DNA of 64,000 nt from an uncultured Muribaculaceae bacterium (GTDB lineage: Bacteria; Bacteroidota; Bacteroidia; Bacteroidales; Muribaculaceae), in the NCBI GenBank assembly GCA_910584055.1, contig CAJTZS010000023.1:4865-68864 (forward strand), written 5' to 3'. Every line of letters starts with the position of its first letter. Positions within the stretch are counted from its first letter, which is position 1. The notes beneath the pieces were generated by a model, which ran no database searches, had not been told where the DNA came from, and saw nothing but the letters and a program-made list of their open reading frames with translations. Below, piece after piece: positions 1 through 7,975 of this stretch. The translations under genes were made by a program, and so were the position numbers.

Positions 1-1
1 C

Positions 2-136
2 GACAAGCAGCTTCTGGGTCAGGTGTGCGCCAAGATCCGTTCGCTTCGCAAGCCTGAACCTTACAAGGGTAAAGGTATTAAGTTTGTCGGTGAGATCATC
101 CGCCGCAAGAGTGGAAAATCGGCTAACGCCAAATAA
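2..136 (+). CDS. rplF: 50S ribosomal protein L6, C-terminal end (partial)
   Basis: Only the last 44 codons are inside the window; the reading frame is open from the left edge and ends at TAA 134-136. The visible residues run through KIRSLRKPEPYKGKGIK and a basic tail, matching the conserved end of bacterial L6, a large-subunit protein near the factor-binding site. Thirteen bases separate it from rplR, as expected inside the spc ribosomal protein operon, so it shares a transcript with the genes that follow. Confidence 0.93.
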   Translation, partial: DKQLLGQVCAKIRSLRKPEPYKGKGIKFVGEIIRRKSGKSANAK

Positions 137-149
137 AAATTGAGGAACT

Positions 150-491
150 ATGATATCCAAGACAGCAAGAAGAAATAAAATAAAGAACCGCATCCGCGGC
201 AAAATTTCCGGCACTGCAGCGCGTCCCCGCATGAGCGTGTTCCGCAGCAACAAGGGAATTTATGTGCAGCTCATCGACGACCTCGCCGGCGCAACGCTCT
301 GCGCAGCGTCTTCCAAGGGTCTTGAGGGAGGCACAAAGACTGAGGTTGCCGCCAAAGTCGGTGAAGAGATAGCAAAGAAGGCCCAGGAGAAGGGTATCGA
401 GACAGTCGTTTTCGACCGTAACGGTTATCTTTTCCATGGCAGAGTGAAATCATTGGCCGATGCAGCCCGCAATGGAGGTCTTAAATTTTAA
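150..491 (+). CDS. rplR: 50S ribosomal protein L18
   Basis: A 113-residue protein of normal length for L18, which binds 5S rRNA together with L5 and L25 in the central protuberance. The N-terminus is strongly basic (ARRNKIKNRIRGKI), followed by the RPRMSVFRSNKGIYVQLIDD core and the C-terminal FDRNGYLFHGRVKSLADAAR segment typical of the family. The ATG at 150 follows rplF by 13 bp and its stop is 8 bp before rpsE, so it is an internal gene of the spc operon. No Shine-Dalgarno is visible, which is usual in this phylum. Confidence 0.97.
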   Translation: MISKTARRNKIKNRIRGKISGTAARPRMSVFRSNKGIYVQLIDDLAGATLCAASSKGLEGGTKTEVAAKVGEEIAKKAQEKGIETVVFDRNGYLFHGRVKSLADAARNGGLKF

Positions 492-499
492 ATTGAATC

Positions 500-1021
500 A
501 TGGCAAAGAGAAATAACAGAGTTAAGTCCACAAATGATTTGGAATTGAAAGACCGTCTCGTGGCCATCAACCGTGTGACAAAGGTTACCAAGGGTGGTCG
601 CGCGTTCAGCTTTGCAGCCATCGTCGTTGTCGGTAACGAGGACGGTATCATAGGCTGGGGTCTCGGTAAAGCCAATGAGGTTACCGCCGCCATCGCCAAA
701 GGCGTTGAGACAGCGAAGAAGAACCTTATCAAGGTTCCGGTGCACAAAGGCACAATCCCTCACGAGGTGAGCGCCAAGTTCGGCGGCTCGCGCATCTTCC
801 TCAAGCCTGCCTCCGAGGGTACGGGAGTTAAGGCCGGTGGCGCTATGCGTGCAGTGCTCGAGAGCGTAGGCGTGACCGACGTGCTTGCAAAATCGAAAGG
901 TTCGTCGAACCCCCACAACCTTGTGAAGGCTACTATCGCAGCTCTCGATGAGCTCCGCAGCCCGATGCAGGTGGCTCAGAACCGTGGCGTGTCGGTAGAA
1001 AAAGTGTTTAACGGCAAATAA
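500..1021 (+). CDS. rpsE: 30S ribosomal protein S5
   Basis: A 173-residue S5, a small-subunit protein near the decoding site and mRNA entry channel that affects translational fidelity. The N-terminal double-stranded RNA-binding domain contains RVTKVTKGGRAFSFAAIVVVG and the C-terminal S5 fold contains GTGVKAGGAMRAVLESVGV and SSNPHNLVKAT. It lies between rplR and rpmD with gaps of 8 and 9 bp in the standard L6-L18-S5-L30-L15-SecY order, so co-transcription is expected. Confidence 0.97.
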   Translation: MAKRNNRVKSTNDLELKDRLVAINRVTKVTKGGRAFSFAAIVVVGNEDGIIGWGLGKANEVTAAIAKGVETAKKNLIKVPVHKGTIPHEVSAKFGGSRIFLKPASEGTGVKAGGAMRAVLESVGVTDVLAKSKGSSNPHNLVKATIAALDELRSPMQVAQNRGVSVEKVFNGK

Positions 1022-1030
1022 GAAGCAGAC

Positions 1031-1210
1031 ATGGCACAGATAAAAATCACTCAGATAAAGAGCCGCATCAACGCTCCGAAAGTGCAGAAACTCACTCTCG
1101 ACGCACTCGGACTCCGCAAGATGAATCATTCCGTGATCAAGGAGGACAATCCTTCAGTGATGGGAATGGTAAAGAGGGTTCATCATTTAGTTGAAGTGAC
1201 AAAACTCTAA
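1031..1210 (+). CDS. rpmD: 50S ribosomal protein L30
   Basis: A short frame of 59 codons between rpsE and rplO: ATG at 1031 and TAA at 1208-1210. The product reads MAQIKITQIKSRINAPKVQK and continues with a TLDALGLRKMNHSV segment, the hallmark of bacterial L30. It is a small large-subunit protein, and its length and position between S5 and L15 are exactly as expected. Confidence 0.96.
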   Translation: MAQIKITQIKSRINAPKVQKLTLDALGLRKMNHSVIKEDNPSVMGMVKRVHHLVEVTKL

Positions 1211-1225
1211 AAACACAGAAACGCA

Positions 1226-1672
1226 ATGAAACTACATAATTTACAGCCGGCTCCCGGCAGCAACAAGGGTGACAAACGAGTAGGCCGCGGTCCGGGTTCG
1301 GGCTTCGGAGGCACATCGACCCGCGGTCACAAGGGTGCAAAGTCTCGTTCAGGTTATTCTCACAAGGTAGGTTTCGAAGGTGGTCAGATGCCGCTTCAGC
1401 GTCGAGTTCCGAAGTTCGGTTTCAAGAACATCAACCGCGTTGAATACAAGGCAATCAATCTTGACGCCCTTGAGGCTCTGGCTGCTGCCACGAACCAGAC
1501 CAAGATCACGGTCGATGACCTTCGTCAGGCTGGCCTTGTTTCGAAGAAAGCTCTTGTCAAAGTGCTCGGTAACGGCTCAGTGACAAAGGCTCTCGAAGTA
1601 GAGGCAAACGCCTTCTCGAAGTCGGCAGAAGAAGCCATCACGGCTGCCGGTGGAACCGTAATCAAAAAATAA
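1226..1672 (+). CDS. rplO: 50S ribosomal protein L15
   Basis: A 148-residue L15. The glycine- and arginine-rich N-terminal extension (RVGRGPGSGFGGTSTRGHKG) threads into 23S rRNA, and the globular C-terminal part with GFEGGQMPLQRRVPKFGF is also clear. It sits 15 bp after rpmD and 12 bp before secY, the conserved coupling of the last spc ribosomal protein with the translocon gene. Length and motifs are ordinary. Confidence 0.97.
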   Translation: MKLHNLQPAPGSNKGDKRVGRGPGSGFGGTSTRGHKGAKSRSGYSHKVGFEGGQMPLQRRVPKFGFKNINRVEYKAINLDALEALAAATNQTKITVDDLRQAGLVSKKALVKVLGNGSVTKALEVEANAFSKSAEEAITAAGGTVIKK

Positions 1673-1684
1673 CGACAATTAACA

Positions 1685-3022
1685 ATGGGATTTACTAAAA
1701 CAATAAAAAATATCTGGAGCGTAGAGGATCTCCGCAAACGCATCGGCATCACGCTGCTGCTGGTGATCATCTATCGTTTCGGATGCTACGTGGTCTTGCC
1801 GGGAATCAATCCCGACGAACTGCTGGCGCTTAAGAATTTCACTGCCGACGGTCTGATGCAGCTGCTCGATATGTTCTCGGGAGGTGCATTCTCTCAGGCA
1901 TCGATCTTCGCGCTGGGTATCATGCCATACATCACGGCTTCGATCGTGATCCAGCTCCTTGGCATGGTGCTTCCGGCGTTCCAGAAGATGCAGAGGGAGG
2001 GTGAGAGCGGAAGAATGAAGCTCAACCAATATACCCGTTATCTCACAGTGCTGATTCTTCTGCTCCAGGGACCGGCTTACCTTATGAACCTCAAATATCA
2101 GGTTCAGGCAGCCGGAGGTCACGTGGAGATGGGCTTCTGGACTGTGGCGTTCATGACCATTGTTCTTGCCGCGGGCTCCATGTTCATCATGTGGCTCGGA
2201 GAGCGTATCGACCAGAAAGGTGTGGGCAACGGTATCTCGTTCATCATCCTTATCGGTATCATCGCCCGTCTGCCGGAGGCTTTCATCCAGGAATTCACCG
2301 GACGACTGATGAACTCTCAGGGTGGCGGCCTCGTGCTCTTCCTGGTTGAGATCATCATCCTGCTCGCCGTAATCGCCGGTGCAGTGCTTCTGGTTCAGGG
2401 CACACGCAAGGTGCCCGTGCAGTATGCGAAAAGGGTTGTGGGCAACAAGCAGTATGGCGGTGCGCGCCAGTATATCCCCCTGAAGGTGAATGCTGCCGGC
2501 GTAATGCCTATCATCTTTGCCCAGGCGATTATGTTTATCCCTGTAACTCTGGTTGGCTTCAGCACGAATCACACTGGTTTCTTCGGCGCGCTGACCGATA
2601 TGTACGGATTCTGGTATAACCTGATTTATTTCATAATGATCGTCGCCTTCACTTATTTCTACACGGCGATCACGGTTCGCCCCGCCCAGATGGCAGAGGA
2701 CATGAAGCGTAACAACGGCTTCATTCCCGGCATCAAGCCCGGCAAGCCGACGGTAGATTACCTCGATTCCATCATGTCGCGCATCACGCTGCCCGGTTCA
2801 ATCTTCCTGGGCATAGTGGCCATTCTCCCGGCCATCGCCCACATCTGCGGGTTGAACAGGAATTTCGCCTCATTCTTCGGCGGAACATCATTGCTGATTC
2901 TTGTAGGTGTTGTCCTTGACACCCTCCGTATCATAGAGGGTCACCTTCTCATGCGTCATTACGACGGTCTTATGAAGGATGGACGTATCAAGGGCCGCAC
3001 AACAGGCAGCGGAGCCTTTTAA
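1685..3022 (+). CDS. secY: Preprotein translocase subunit SecY
   Basis: A 445-residue polytopic membrane protein, the channel subunit of the Sec translocon that exports and inserts proteins through the inner membrane. About ten hydrophobic helices can be followed. Family motifs include RIGITLLLVIIYRFGCYVVLP at the first helix, GIMPYITASIVIQLL in the plug/second-helix region, GNGISFII, and PAQMAEDMKRNNGFIPGIKP in the cytosolic loop used by SecA and ribosomes. It follows rplO directly and precedes map, the usual Bacteroidota arrangement. Confidence 0.97.
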   Translation: MGFTKTIKNIWSVEDLRKRIGITLLLVIIYRFGCYVVLPGINPDELLALKNFTADGLMQLLDMFSGGAFSQASIFALGIMPYITASIVIQLLGMVLPAFQKMQREGESGRMKLNQYTRYLTVLILLLQGPAYLMNLKYQVQAAGGHVEMGFWTVAFMTIVLAAGSMFIMWLGERIDQKGVGNGISFIILIGIIARLPEAFIQEFTGRLMNSQGGGLVLFLVEIIILLAVIAGAVLLVQGTRKVPVQYAKRVVGNKQYGGARQYIPLKVNAAGVMPIIFAQAIMFIPVTLVGFSTNHTGFFGALTDMYGFWYNLIYFIMIVAFTYFYTAITVRPAQMAEDMKRNNGFIPGIKPGKPTVDYLDSIMSRITLPGSIFLGIVAILPAIAHICGLNRNFASFFGGTSLLILVGVVLDTLRIIEGHLLMRHYDGLMKDGRIKGRTTGSGAF

Positions 3023-3049
3023 AGAATTGTAACTCGTTGGCAAATTGAT

Positions 3050-3832
3050 ATGATTTATCTCAAGACAGCTGAGGAAATTGAAAAAATGAAGGGGGCTTGC
3101 GACTTGGTGAGCCGCACCTTGGGGGAATGCGCCAAATGGATAGCCCCCGGGGTGACAACCCTGAAACTGGATACAATAGCAAGAGAGTTTATCCTCGACA
3201 ACGGGGGTAAGCCCTCATGCTTGGGTTATCATGGCTTTCCCGGCACGCTGTGCATAGAGGTTAACGAGACTGTGGTGCACGGATTCCCGTCGGCCTACAC
3301 ACTTCAGGAGGGCGACATCGTCGGTCTGGACTGCGTGGCCGAGCTTGACGGATATCACGGCGACAGCTGCTACACTTTCGCTGTAGGCGAGATCCCAGAG
3401 GCGACTGAGGCTCTTCTCAAGGTCACCAAGGAAAGCCTATATAAAGGGATTGAGGCTGCCAAGGCCGGCAAGAGAATCGGCGATATCTCCAACGCCGTGC
3501 AGACATATTGCGAGCGTCACGGCTATAGCGTGGTGCGCGAGATGTGCGGTCACGGCATAGGCAAAAGCATGCACGAGGATCCCGAGGTCCCCAACTACGG
3601 ACGCCGGGGCATCGGACCGCTGCTCAAGCCGGGCATGGTGATAGCCATAGAGCCTATGATCAATCTCGGCAGCAAGAATATCGTGATAAGCGACGACGGC
3701 TGGCAATGCCGCACGCGCGACCGCAAGCCGTCGGCACATTACGAGCACACCATAGCTATCCATGCCACCGAGCCCGAGATCCTTACAACTTTCAAATACA
3801 TTGAAGAGGCTCTCGGAGTCGCGCAGGCTTAA
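3050..3832 (+). CDS. map: Methionine aminopeptidase, type I
   Basis: A 260-residue MetAP that removes the initiator methionine from new proteins in the cytosol. The five metal ligands of the pita-bread fold can be assigned: D94 in VGLDCVAE, D105 in YHGDSC, H168 in MCGHGIG, E201 in AIEPM and E232 in YEHTIAI; H77 in VVHGFP corresponds to the substrate-binding histidine. It lies between secY and infA, as in many Bacteroidota and Firmicutes operons, so it is likely made together with the translation machinery. Confidence 0.96.
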   Translation: MIYLKTAEEIEKMKGACDLVSRTLGECAKWIAPGVTTLKLDTIAREFILDNGGKPSCLGYHGFPGTLCIEVNETVVHGFPSAYTLQEGDIVGLDCVAELDGYHGDSCYTFAVGEIPEATEALLKVTKESLYKGIEAAKAGKRIGDISNAVQTYCERHGYSVVREMCGHGIGKSMHEDPEVPNYGRRGIGPLLKPGMVIAIEPMINLGSKNIVISDDGWQCRTRDRKPSAHYEHTIAIHATEPEILTTFKYIEEALGVAQA

Positions 3833-3859
3833 GATAAATCAATCAAACCTATAATCAAT

Positions 3860-4078
3860 ATGGCAAAACAAGCTGCAATCGAACAAGACGGTGTGATTCT
3901 CGAAGCATTGTCGAACGCAATGTTCAAGGTAGAGCTTGAGAACGGGCACGAAATCACGGCCCATATCTCCGGCAAGATGAGAATGCACTATATCAAGATA
4001 CTTCCCGGCGACAAGGTGAAGGTGGAGATGTCTCCCTACGACCTGAGCAAAGGAAGAATTTCATTCAGATATAAATAA
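3860..4078 (+). CDS. infA: Translation initiation factor IF-1
   Basis: A 72-residue protein with a single S1/OB fold, the exact usual length of IF-1. The sequence contains EALSNAMFKVELENGH, ISGKMRMHYIKILPGDKV and ends with GRISFRYK, all conserved. IF-1 occupies the ribosomal A site during initiation and cooperates with IF-2 and IF-3. It is 27 bp after map and 34 bp before rpmJ. Confidence 0.97.
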   Translation: MAKQAAIEQDGVILEALSNAMFKVELENGHEITAHISGKMRMHYIKILPGDKVKVEMSPYDLSKGRISFRYK

Positions 4079-4112
4079 CCCGGAACCTTTCAGCTAAAAA
4101 CAGAGAATAGAT

Positions 4113-4229
4113 ATGAAAGTCAGAGCATCAGTAAAGAAGCGCAGTGCCGACAGCAAACTCGTGCGCCGCAAAGGTCGTCTTTACGTTATCAACAAAAAGA
4201 ATCCGAAATTTAAAACTCGTCAGGGATAA
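4113..4229 (+). CDS. rpmJ: 50S ribosomal protein L36
   Basis: A 38-codon gene with ATG at 4113 and TAA at 4227-4229. The product starts MKVRASVKKR and ends KKNPKFKTRQG, as in L36. There is no cysteine: the zinc-ribbon Cys positions are replaced (SADSKLVRRKG), so this is the zinc-free (C-minus) form. It is the last gene before a 147-bp spacer that carries a candidate promoter for rpsM. Confidence 0.96.
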   Translation: MKVRASVKKRSADSKLVRRKGRLYVINKKNPKFKTRQG

Positions 4230-4301
4230 TACGCCGACAAGCTGAAAACCGCCCCCGAAATCCTAAAAATGGGTGTAAGAGGGTGAAAAATCGGCCTGTC
4301 A

Positions 4302-4354
4302 CGTCAAAATTATGCGATAAAATTTTAATTTTGGCGTTATGATTATTAACTTTG
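4302..4354 (+). promoter_or_regulatory. Hairpin and promoter -7 element upstream of rpsM
   Basis: Between rpmJ and rpsM an 11-nt inverted repeat (CGTCAAAATTA 4302-4312 against TAATTTTGGCG 4326-4336, one G-U pair) is followed by TAACTTTG at 4347-4354, a perfect match to the Bacteroides -7 consensus TAnnTTTG. A TTTG occurs at 4330-4333 but only 13 nt upstream, shorter than the usual 19, so the -33 half is uncertain. The site would start a transcript just before the rpsM ATG at 4377. Confidence 0.5.
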
Positions 4355-4376
4355 CACAAAATTTGTATAATACCAT

Positions 4377-4757
4377 ATGGCAGTAAGAATCGTCGGCGTT
4401 GATTTGCCGCAGAATAAAAGAGGCGAGATCGCCTTGACTTACATCTTCGGCATCGGCCGAAGCGCCGCCAACACCATCCTCAGCAAGGCTGGCGTTGACC
4501 GCGACATAAAGGTTAAAGACTGGACCGACGCCCAGGCAGCAGCCGTGCGTGAGGTTATCCAGCATGACTACAAGGTGGAGGGCGATCTCCGCACTGAAAT
4601 CCAGTTGAACATCAAGCGACTGATGGACATCGGCTGCTATCGCGGCATCCGTCACCGTATCGGTCTTCCCGTGCGCGGTCAGAGCACAAAGAACAATGCC
4701 CGCACGCGCAAGGGACGCAAGAAGACAGTCGCTAACAAGAAGAAAGCTACTAAGTAA
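4377..4757 (+). CDS. rpsM: 30S ribosomal protein S13
   Basis: A 126-residue S13 of the small-subunit head, which contacts P-site tRNA and intersubunit bridges. It begins MAVRIVGVDLPQNKRGEIAL and contains the helix-two-turn-helix segment IFGIGRSAANTILSKAGV, the YRGIRHRIGLPVRGQ loop and a basic C-terminal tail (TRKGRKKTVANKKKATK). It follows a 147-bp spacer with its own candidate promoter and leads into rpsK with a 15-bp gap. Confidence 0.97.
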   Translation: MAVRIVGVDLPQNKRGEIALTYIFGIGRSAANTILSKAGVDRDIKVKDWTDAQAAAVREVIQHDYKVEGDLRTEIQLNIKRLMDIGCYRGIRHRIGLPVRGQSTKNNARTRKGRKKTVANKKKATK

Positions 4758-4772
4758 TAAATAATTAAAGTA

Positions 4773-5162
4773 ATGGCAAAAAAGACAGTCGCAGCTAAAA
4801 AGAGGAATGTCAAGGTAGATGGCCAAGGTCAGCTCCACGTGCATAGCTCTTTCAACAACATCATTGTGTGTCTGGCCAACAGCGAGGGTCAGGTGATATC
4901 CTGGTCTTCAGCGGGCAAGATGGGCTTCAGAGGCTCCAAGAAGAACACACCTTATGCAGCTCAGATGGCAGCACAGGATTGCGCCAAGGTCGCATATGAC
5001 CTGGGTCTGCGCAAGGTGAAAGCATACGTGAAAGGTCCGGGCAACGGTCGTGAGTCCGCCATCCGCACGGTTCACGGTGCAGGAATCGAGGTGACAGAGA
5101 TTGTAGACGTTACTCCGCTTCCCCATAACGGATGCCGTCCTCCCAAAAGGAGAAGAGTCTGA
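4773..5162 (+). CDS. rpsK: 30S ribosomal protein S11
   Basis: A 129-residue S11 of the small-subunit platform, contacting mRNA near the E site. Diagnostic segments are HVHSSFNNIIVCLAN, SSAGKMGFRGSKKNTPYAAQ, VKGPGNGRESAIRT and the end PHNGCRPPKRRRV. It is cotranscribed with rpsM; the following gene rpsD is separated by a longer spacer than usual for this operon (161 bp). Confidence 0.97.
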   Translation: MAKKTVAAKKRNVKVDGQGQLHVHSSFNNIIVCLANSEGQVISWSSAGKMGFRGSKKNTPYAAQMAAQDCAKVAYDLGLRKVKAYVKGPGNGRESAIRTVHGAGIEVTEIVDVTPLPHNGCRPPKRRRV

Positions 5163-5236
5163 TCCGTAAGATAATAATCGCGATAACAAGCATTATAATC
5201 CAACTGAGTCCGCAAGCCTGATCCTGAATGCGAATA

Positions 5237-5267
5237 GACCGTCTTCTGACACTTCCTTTCGACGGTC
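5237..5267 (+). promoter_or_regulatory. Stem-loop in the rpsK-rpsD spacer
   Basis: The 161-bp spacer 5163-5323 carries a perfect 7-bp stem GACCGTC (5237-5243) / GACGGTC (5261-5267) in a GC-rich stretch. There is no T-run after it, so it is not an obvious terminator. Because S4, encoded just downstream, is an autoregulator of alpha operons in other bacteria, a leader-type control structure is possible; this is inference only. Confidence 0.3.
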
Positions 5268-5323
5268 GCGGCTGCGCTAAGGGATCCGGGGCTCAAGGGC
5301 CGCTTTAATTAAAGAAAAATAAA

Positions 5324-5929
5324 ATGGCAAGATACACAGGTCCAAAAACCAAGATCGCACGTAAGTTTGGTGAGCCCATCTTCGGCGATGACAAAGTTCT
5401 GGCTAAGAAAAATTATCCGCCGGGACAGCATGGCGCCAATCGCCGCCGCAAGACCTCAGAGTATGGTCTTCAGCTCCGTGAGAAGCAGAAAGCTAAATAT
5501 ACTTATGGCGTGTTAGAGCGTCAGTTCCGCAATCTCTTCGAGAAAGCTGCCCGCACAAAGGGTATCACGGGTGAGGTTCTTCTTCAGTTCCTGGAGAGCC
5601 GCCTCGACAACGTGGTTTATCGTCTGGGAATGGCTCCCAGCCGCCCCGCTGCCCGTCAGCTCGTGCTCCACAAGCACATCACAGTAAACGGCAAACCGGT
5701 CAATATCCCTTCCTATAAGGTTCTTCCCGGAGATGTAGTGGCTGTGCGTGAGAAATCAAAATCGCTTGAGGTTATCGCCGATGCGCTTTCAGGTTTCAAC
5801 CATAGTAAATATCCTTGGCTTGAATGGGATGAGAGCGTGAAGGGCGGCAAGTTCCTCCACCTTCCCCAGCGTGAGGACATCCCCGAGACCATCAAGGAGC
5901 AATTGATCGTCGAGTTATATTCTAAATAA
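5324..5929 (+). CDS. rpsD: 30S ribosomal protein S4
   Basis: A 201-residue S4, a primary 16S rRNA-binding protein that nucleates small-subunit assembly. It begins MARYTGPKTKIARKFGEPIF, contains YPPGQHG and the S4 RNA-binding domain (LESRLDNVVYRLGMA through LVLHKHITVNGKPVNIPSY), and ends IKEQLIVELYSK. The order rpsK-rpsD-rpoA is the conserved alpha operon. Length is normal. Confidence 0.97.
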   Translation: MARYTGPKTKIARKFGEPIFGDDKVLAKKNYPPGQHGANRRRKTSEYGLQLREKQKAKYTYGVLERQFRNLFEKAARTKGITGEVLLQFLESRLDNVVYRLGMAPSRPAARQLVLHKHITVNGKPVNIPSYKVLPGDVVAVREKSKSLEVIADALSGFNHSKYPWLEWDESVKGGKFLHLPQREDIPETIKEQLIVELYSK

Positions 5930-5945
5930 TAAACATTAAATACCC

Positions 5946-6944
5946 ATGCCAATTTTAGCATTTCAAAAACCCGATAAGGTGGTCATGCTTGAATCGAGCA
6001 ACTCCTTCGGAAAATTCGAATTCCGTCCGCTCGAGCCGGGATATGGACAGACTATCGGCAACGCCCTGCGCCGCATCCTTCTTTCGTCGCTCGGCGGTTT
6101 CGCCATCTGCTCAATCCGCATCGACGGAGTGGCTCACGAGCTCGACACGATTCCGGGAGTAAAGGAAGATGTGACCAACATCATTCTTAACCTCAAACAG
6201 ATTCGTTTCAAGCAGCTCACTGAAGACCACGAGACCGAGAAAGGTTCGGTAACCGTGTCGGGAACGGATGTGTTCACTGCAGGCGACTTGGGTAAGGTTC
6301 TTTCCGGATTCGAGGTGCTCAATCCAGAGTTGGTGATCTGTCACCTCGACAGCGCGGCAAGTTTCAAGATGGATTTCACAATCAACAAAGGTCGCGGGTG
6401 GGTTCCTGCCGATGAGAACCGCGAGCTTCTCGCGGGCACTGAGCTCAATGAGATCGCCATCGACTCTATCTACACCCCGATAAAGAATGTGAAATATTCT
6501 GTTGAAAACTATCGCGTGGAGCAGAAGACCGACTATGAAAAGCTGGTTATGGAGGTCACGACAGACGGCTCGATCATGCCTAAAGAGGCATTGAAGGAGG
6601 CTGCCAAAATTCTGATCCAGCATTTCATGATGTTCAGCGATGAGAAAATCACTCTCGAGGCTCCGCAGGAGGATGCACCCGAAGAATTCGATGAGGAAGT
6701 GCTTCACATGCGCCAGCTCCTCAAGAGCAAGCTTGTGGACATGGACCTTTCGGTGCGTGCCCTCAACTGCCTGAAGAGCGCGGAAGTGGAAACCCTCGGC
6801 GAACTCGTTGGCTTCAACAAGACAGATCTTCTCAAATTCCGCAATTTCGGAAAGAAATCGCTCAGCGAACTCGACGAGCTTCTTGAGAAGCTTCACCTTT
6901 CCTTTGGAATGGATATTTCGAAATACAAATTAGATAAAGACTAA
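5946..6944 (+). CDS. rpoA: DNA-directed RNA polymerase subunit alpha
   Basis: A 332-residue alpha subunit, the scaffold for RNA polymerase assembly. The N-terminal dimerisation domain (about residues 1-230) shows the GQTIGNALRRILLSSLGG motif. After an acidic linker, the C-terminal domain (about 250-320) has the helix-hairpin-helix LDMDLSVRALNCLKSAEVET, which contacts upstream DNA and regulators. It starts 17 bp after rpsD and stops 7 bp before rplQ. Confidence 0.97.
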   Translation: MPILAFQKPDKVVMLESSNSFGKFEFRPLEPGYGQTIGNALRRILLSSLGGFAICSIRIDGVAHELDTIPGVKEDVTNIILNLKQIRFKQLTEDHETEKGSVTVSGTDVFTAGDLGKVLSGFEVLNPELVICHLDSAASFKMDFTINKGRGWVPADENRELLAGTELNEIAIDSIYTPIKNVKYSVENYRVEQKTDYEKLVMEVTTDGSIMPKEALKEAAKILIQHFMMFSDEKITLEAPQEDAPEEFDEEVLHMRQLLKSKLVDMDLSVRALNCLKSAEVETLGELVGFNKTDLLKFRNFGKKSLSELDELLEKLHLSFGMDISKYKLDKD

Positions 6945-6950
6945 TTCCCC

Positions 6951-7457
6951 ATGAGACATAATAAAAAATTCAACCACCTCAGTCGCAAGAAAGGACACCG
7001 CGAGGCCCTTCTTTCTAACCTTGCGATCGCTCTTATCCAGCATAAGAGAATCTTCACGACTGTGGCTAAGGCAAAGGCTCTCCGCGTGTATGCCGAGCCT
7101 CTGATCACACGGTCGAAGAAAGACGATATGGCAAATCGCCGTCTCGTGTTCAGCTATCTTCAGAACAAAGAGGCCGTGAAGGAGCTCTTCGGAGTTATCG
7201 CTGAGAAAGTGGCGGACCGTCCGGGCGGTTACCTCCGCATCCTCAAGACCGGTCACCGTCTTGGCGACAACGCAGAGATGTGTATGATCGAGCTTGTTGA
7301 CTTCAATGAGAACATGCTTGAGGCTGCCGCTCCCAAGAAAGCGAAGACCACACGCCGCTCTCGTTCGAAGAAAGCCGCAGCTCCCGCTGAGGCTCCTGCA
7401 GCCGAAGCTCCCGAAGCAGAGGAAGCTCCTGCAGCGGAAGAACCCAAGGCAGAATAA
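6951..7457 (+). CDS. rplQ: 50S ribosomal protein L17 with Ala/Glu-rich tail
   Basis: Residues 1-115 are a normal L17 (MRHNKKFNHLSRKKGHREAL, LFGVIAEKVADRPGGYLRI). The total of 168 residues is longer than the roughly 120 of most bacteria because of a C-terminal extension rich in Ala, Glu and Pro (repeated APAEAPAAEAPEAEEAP type), which is common in Bacteroidota L17. It is the last gene of the operon, with a strong terminator 22 bp downstream. Confidence 0.96.
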   Translation: MRHNKKFNHLSRKKGHREALLSNLAIALIQHKRIFTTVAKAKALRVYAEPLITRSKKDDMANRRLVFSYLQNKEAVKELFGVIAEKVADRPGGYLRILKTGHRLGDNAEMCMIELVDFNENMLEAAAPKKAKTTRRSRSKKAAAPAEAPAAEAPEAEEAPAAEEPKAE

Positions 7458-7478
7458 ATTCCCTTATAATAACCAAAA

Positions 7479-7517
7479 CGCGGGGCGATTGCATTATGCA
7501 GTCGCCCCGCGCTTTTT
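7479..7517 (+). terminator. Intrinsic terminator of the ribosomal/rpoA operon
   Basis: CGCGGGGCGA(T)TGCA at 7479-7493 pairs with TGCA(G)TCGCCCCGCG at 7497-7511 around a 3-nt loop, with one internal mismatch, followed by CTTTTTG. The very GC-rich stem plus U-run is a classical intrinsic terminator and isolates the operon from the switch region downstream. Confidence 0.9.
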
Positions 7518-7581
7518 GTGCCTTAAACGCTTCTCCCTCTTCCGGTTTCACTCCGAACCAAACCTCCTCAATCCCCATAAA

Positions 7582-7615
7582 AAATTAAGTATCTCTTGGG
7601 GAGAGATACTTAAAT
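7582..7615 (+). repeat. Left 34-bp inverted repeat of the invertible segment
   Basis: The sequence is the exact reverse complement of 7976-8009. It is itself a near palindrome: TTAAGTATCTCT and AGAGATACTTAA (12 bp each) around the asymmetric spacer TGGGG. Two 12-bp arms around a short asymmetric core resemble crossover sites of tyrosine recombinases. Confidence 0.88.
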
Positions 7616-7769
7616 TCTGTAAGAATTTGATAATCAATAGCGTTTTTGAGAGAAGTGATGCTATTCTGTAAATAAGATGCTTTTTGATAGATGTAATGCA
7701 TTTTGGTTTGTAAAAAGTATGATAGCTGTAATGCAAGACATCACGTTGCGACGGAGGGTGTTACATTAC

Positions 7770-7866
7770 TCTCAAATGTAGGGATGCTCCCTGGAGCATC
7801 CGATGATGAATAACCTGTTGTCTGTCTGTTGGAGGATGCACCATGGTGCATCCCTACAATTTGAGA
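7770..7866. repeat. Palindromic mini-element with two nested hairpins
   Basis: The ends are inverted repeats (TCTCAAATGTAGGGATGC against GCATCCCTACAATTTGAGA, one indel). Each end also folds on itself: GGATGCTCC/GGAGCATCC at the left and GGATGCACC/GGTGCATCC at the right. About 97 bp, no coding capacity. It looks like a REP- or MITE-like intergenic element lodged inside the invertible segment. Confidence 0.6.
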
Positions 7867-7938
7867 CGCAATTAATCGTGTTCTGCAACACACTCAATTA
7901 GTATTATGAATACTGCGCTCAAAAATGTCCTGTCGGAT

Positions 7939-7969
7939 TTTGTGATTTGCGATGAAATTGTTAATTTTG
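7939..7969 (+). promoter_or_regulatory. Consensus promoter inside the invertible segment, facing upxY
   Basis: TTTG at 7939-7942, 19 nt, then TAATTTTG at 7962-7969: an exact match to the Bacteroides sigma consensus (-33 TTTG, -7 TAnnTTTG, spacing 19). Transcription should begin near 7975, at the inner edge of the right inverted repeat, and run through it into upxY. Confidence 0.82.
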
Positions 7970-7975
7970 CAACCG

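Noticed and set aside
1679..2572. Long minus-strand frames opposite secY, rpoA, the M64 gene and the PI-PLC gene
   Set aside because: They mirror the codon bias of strongly supported plus-strand genes and show no protein-family motifs.
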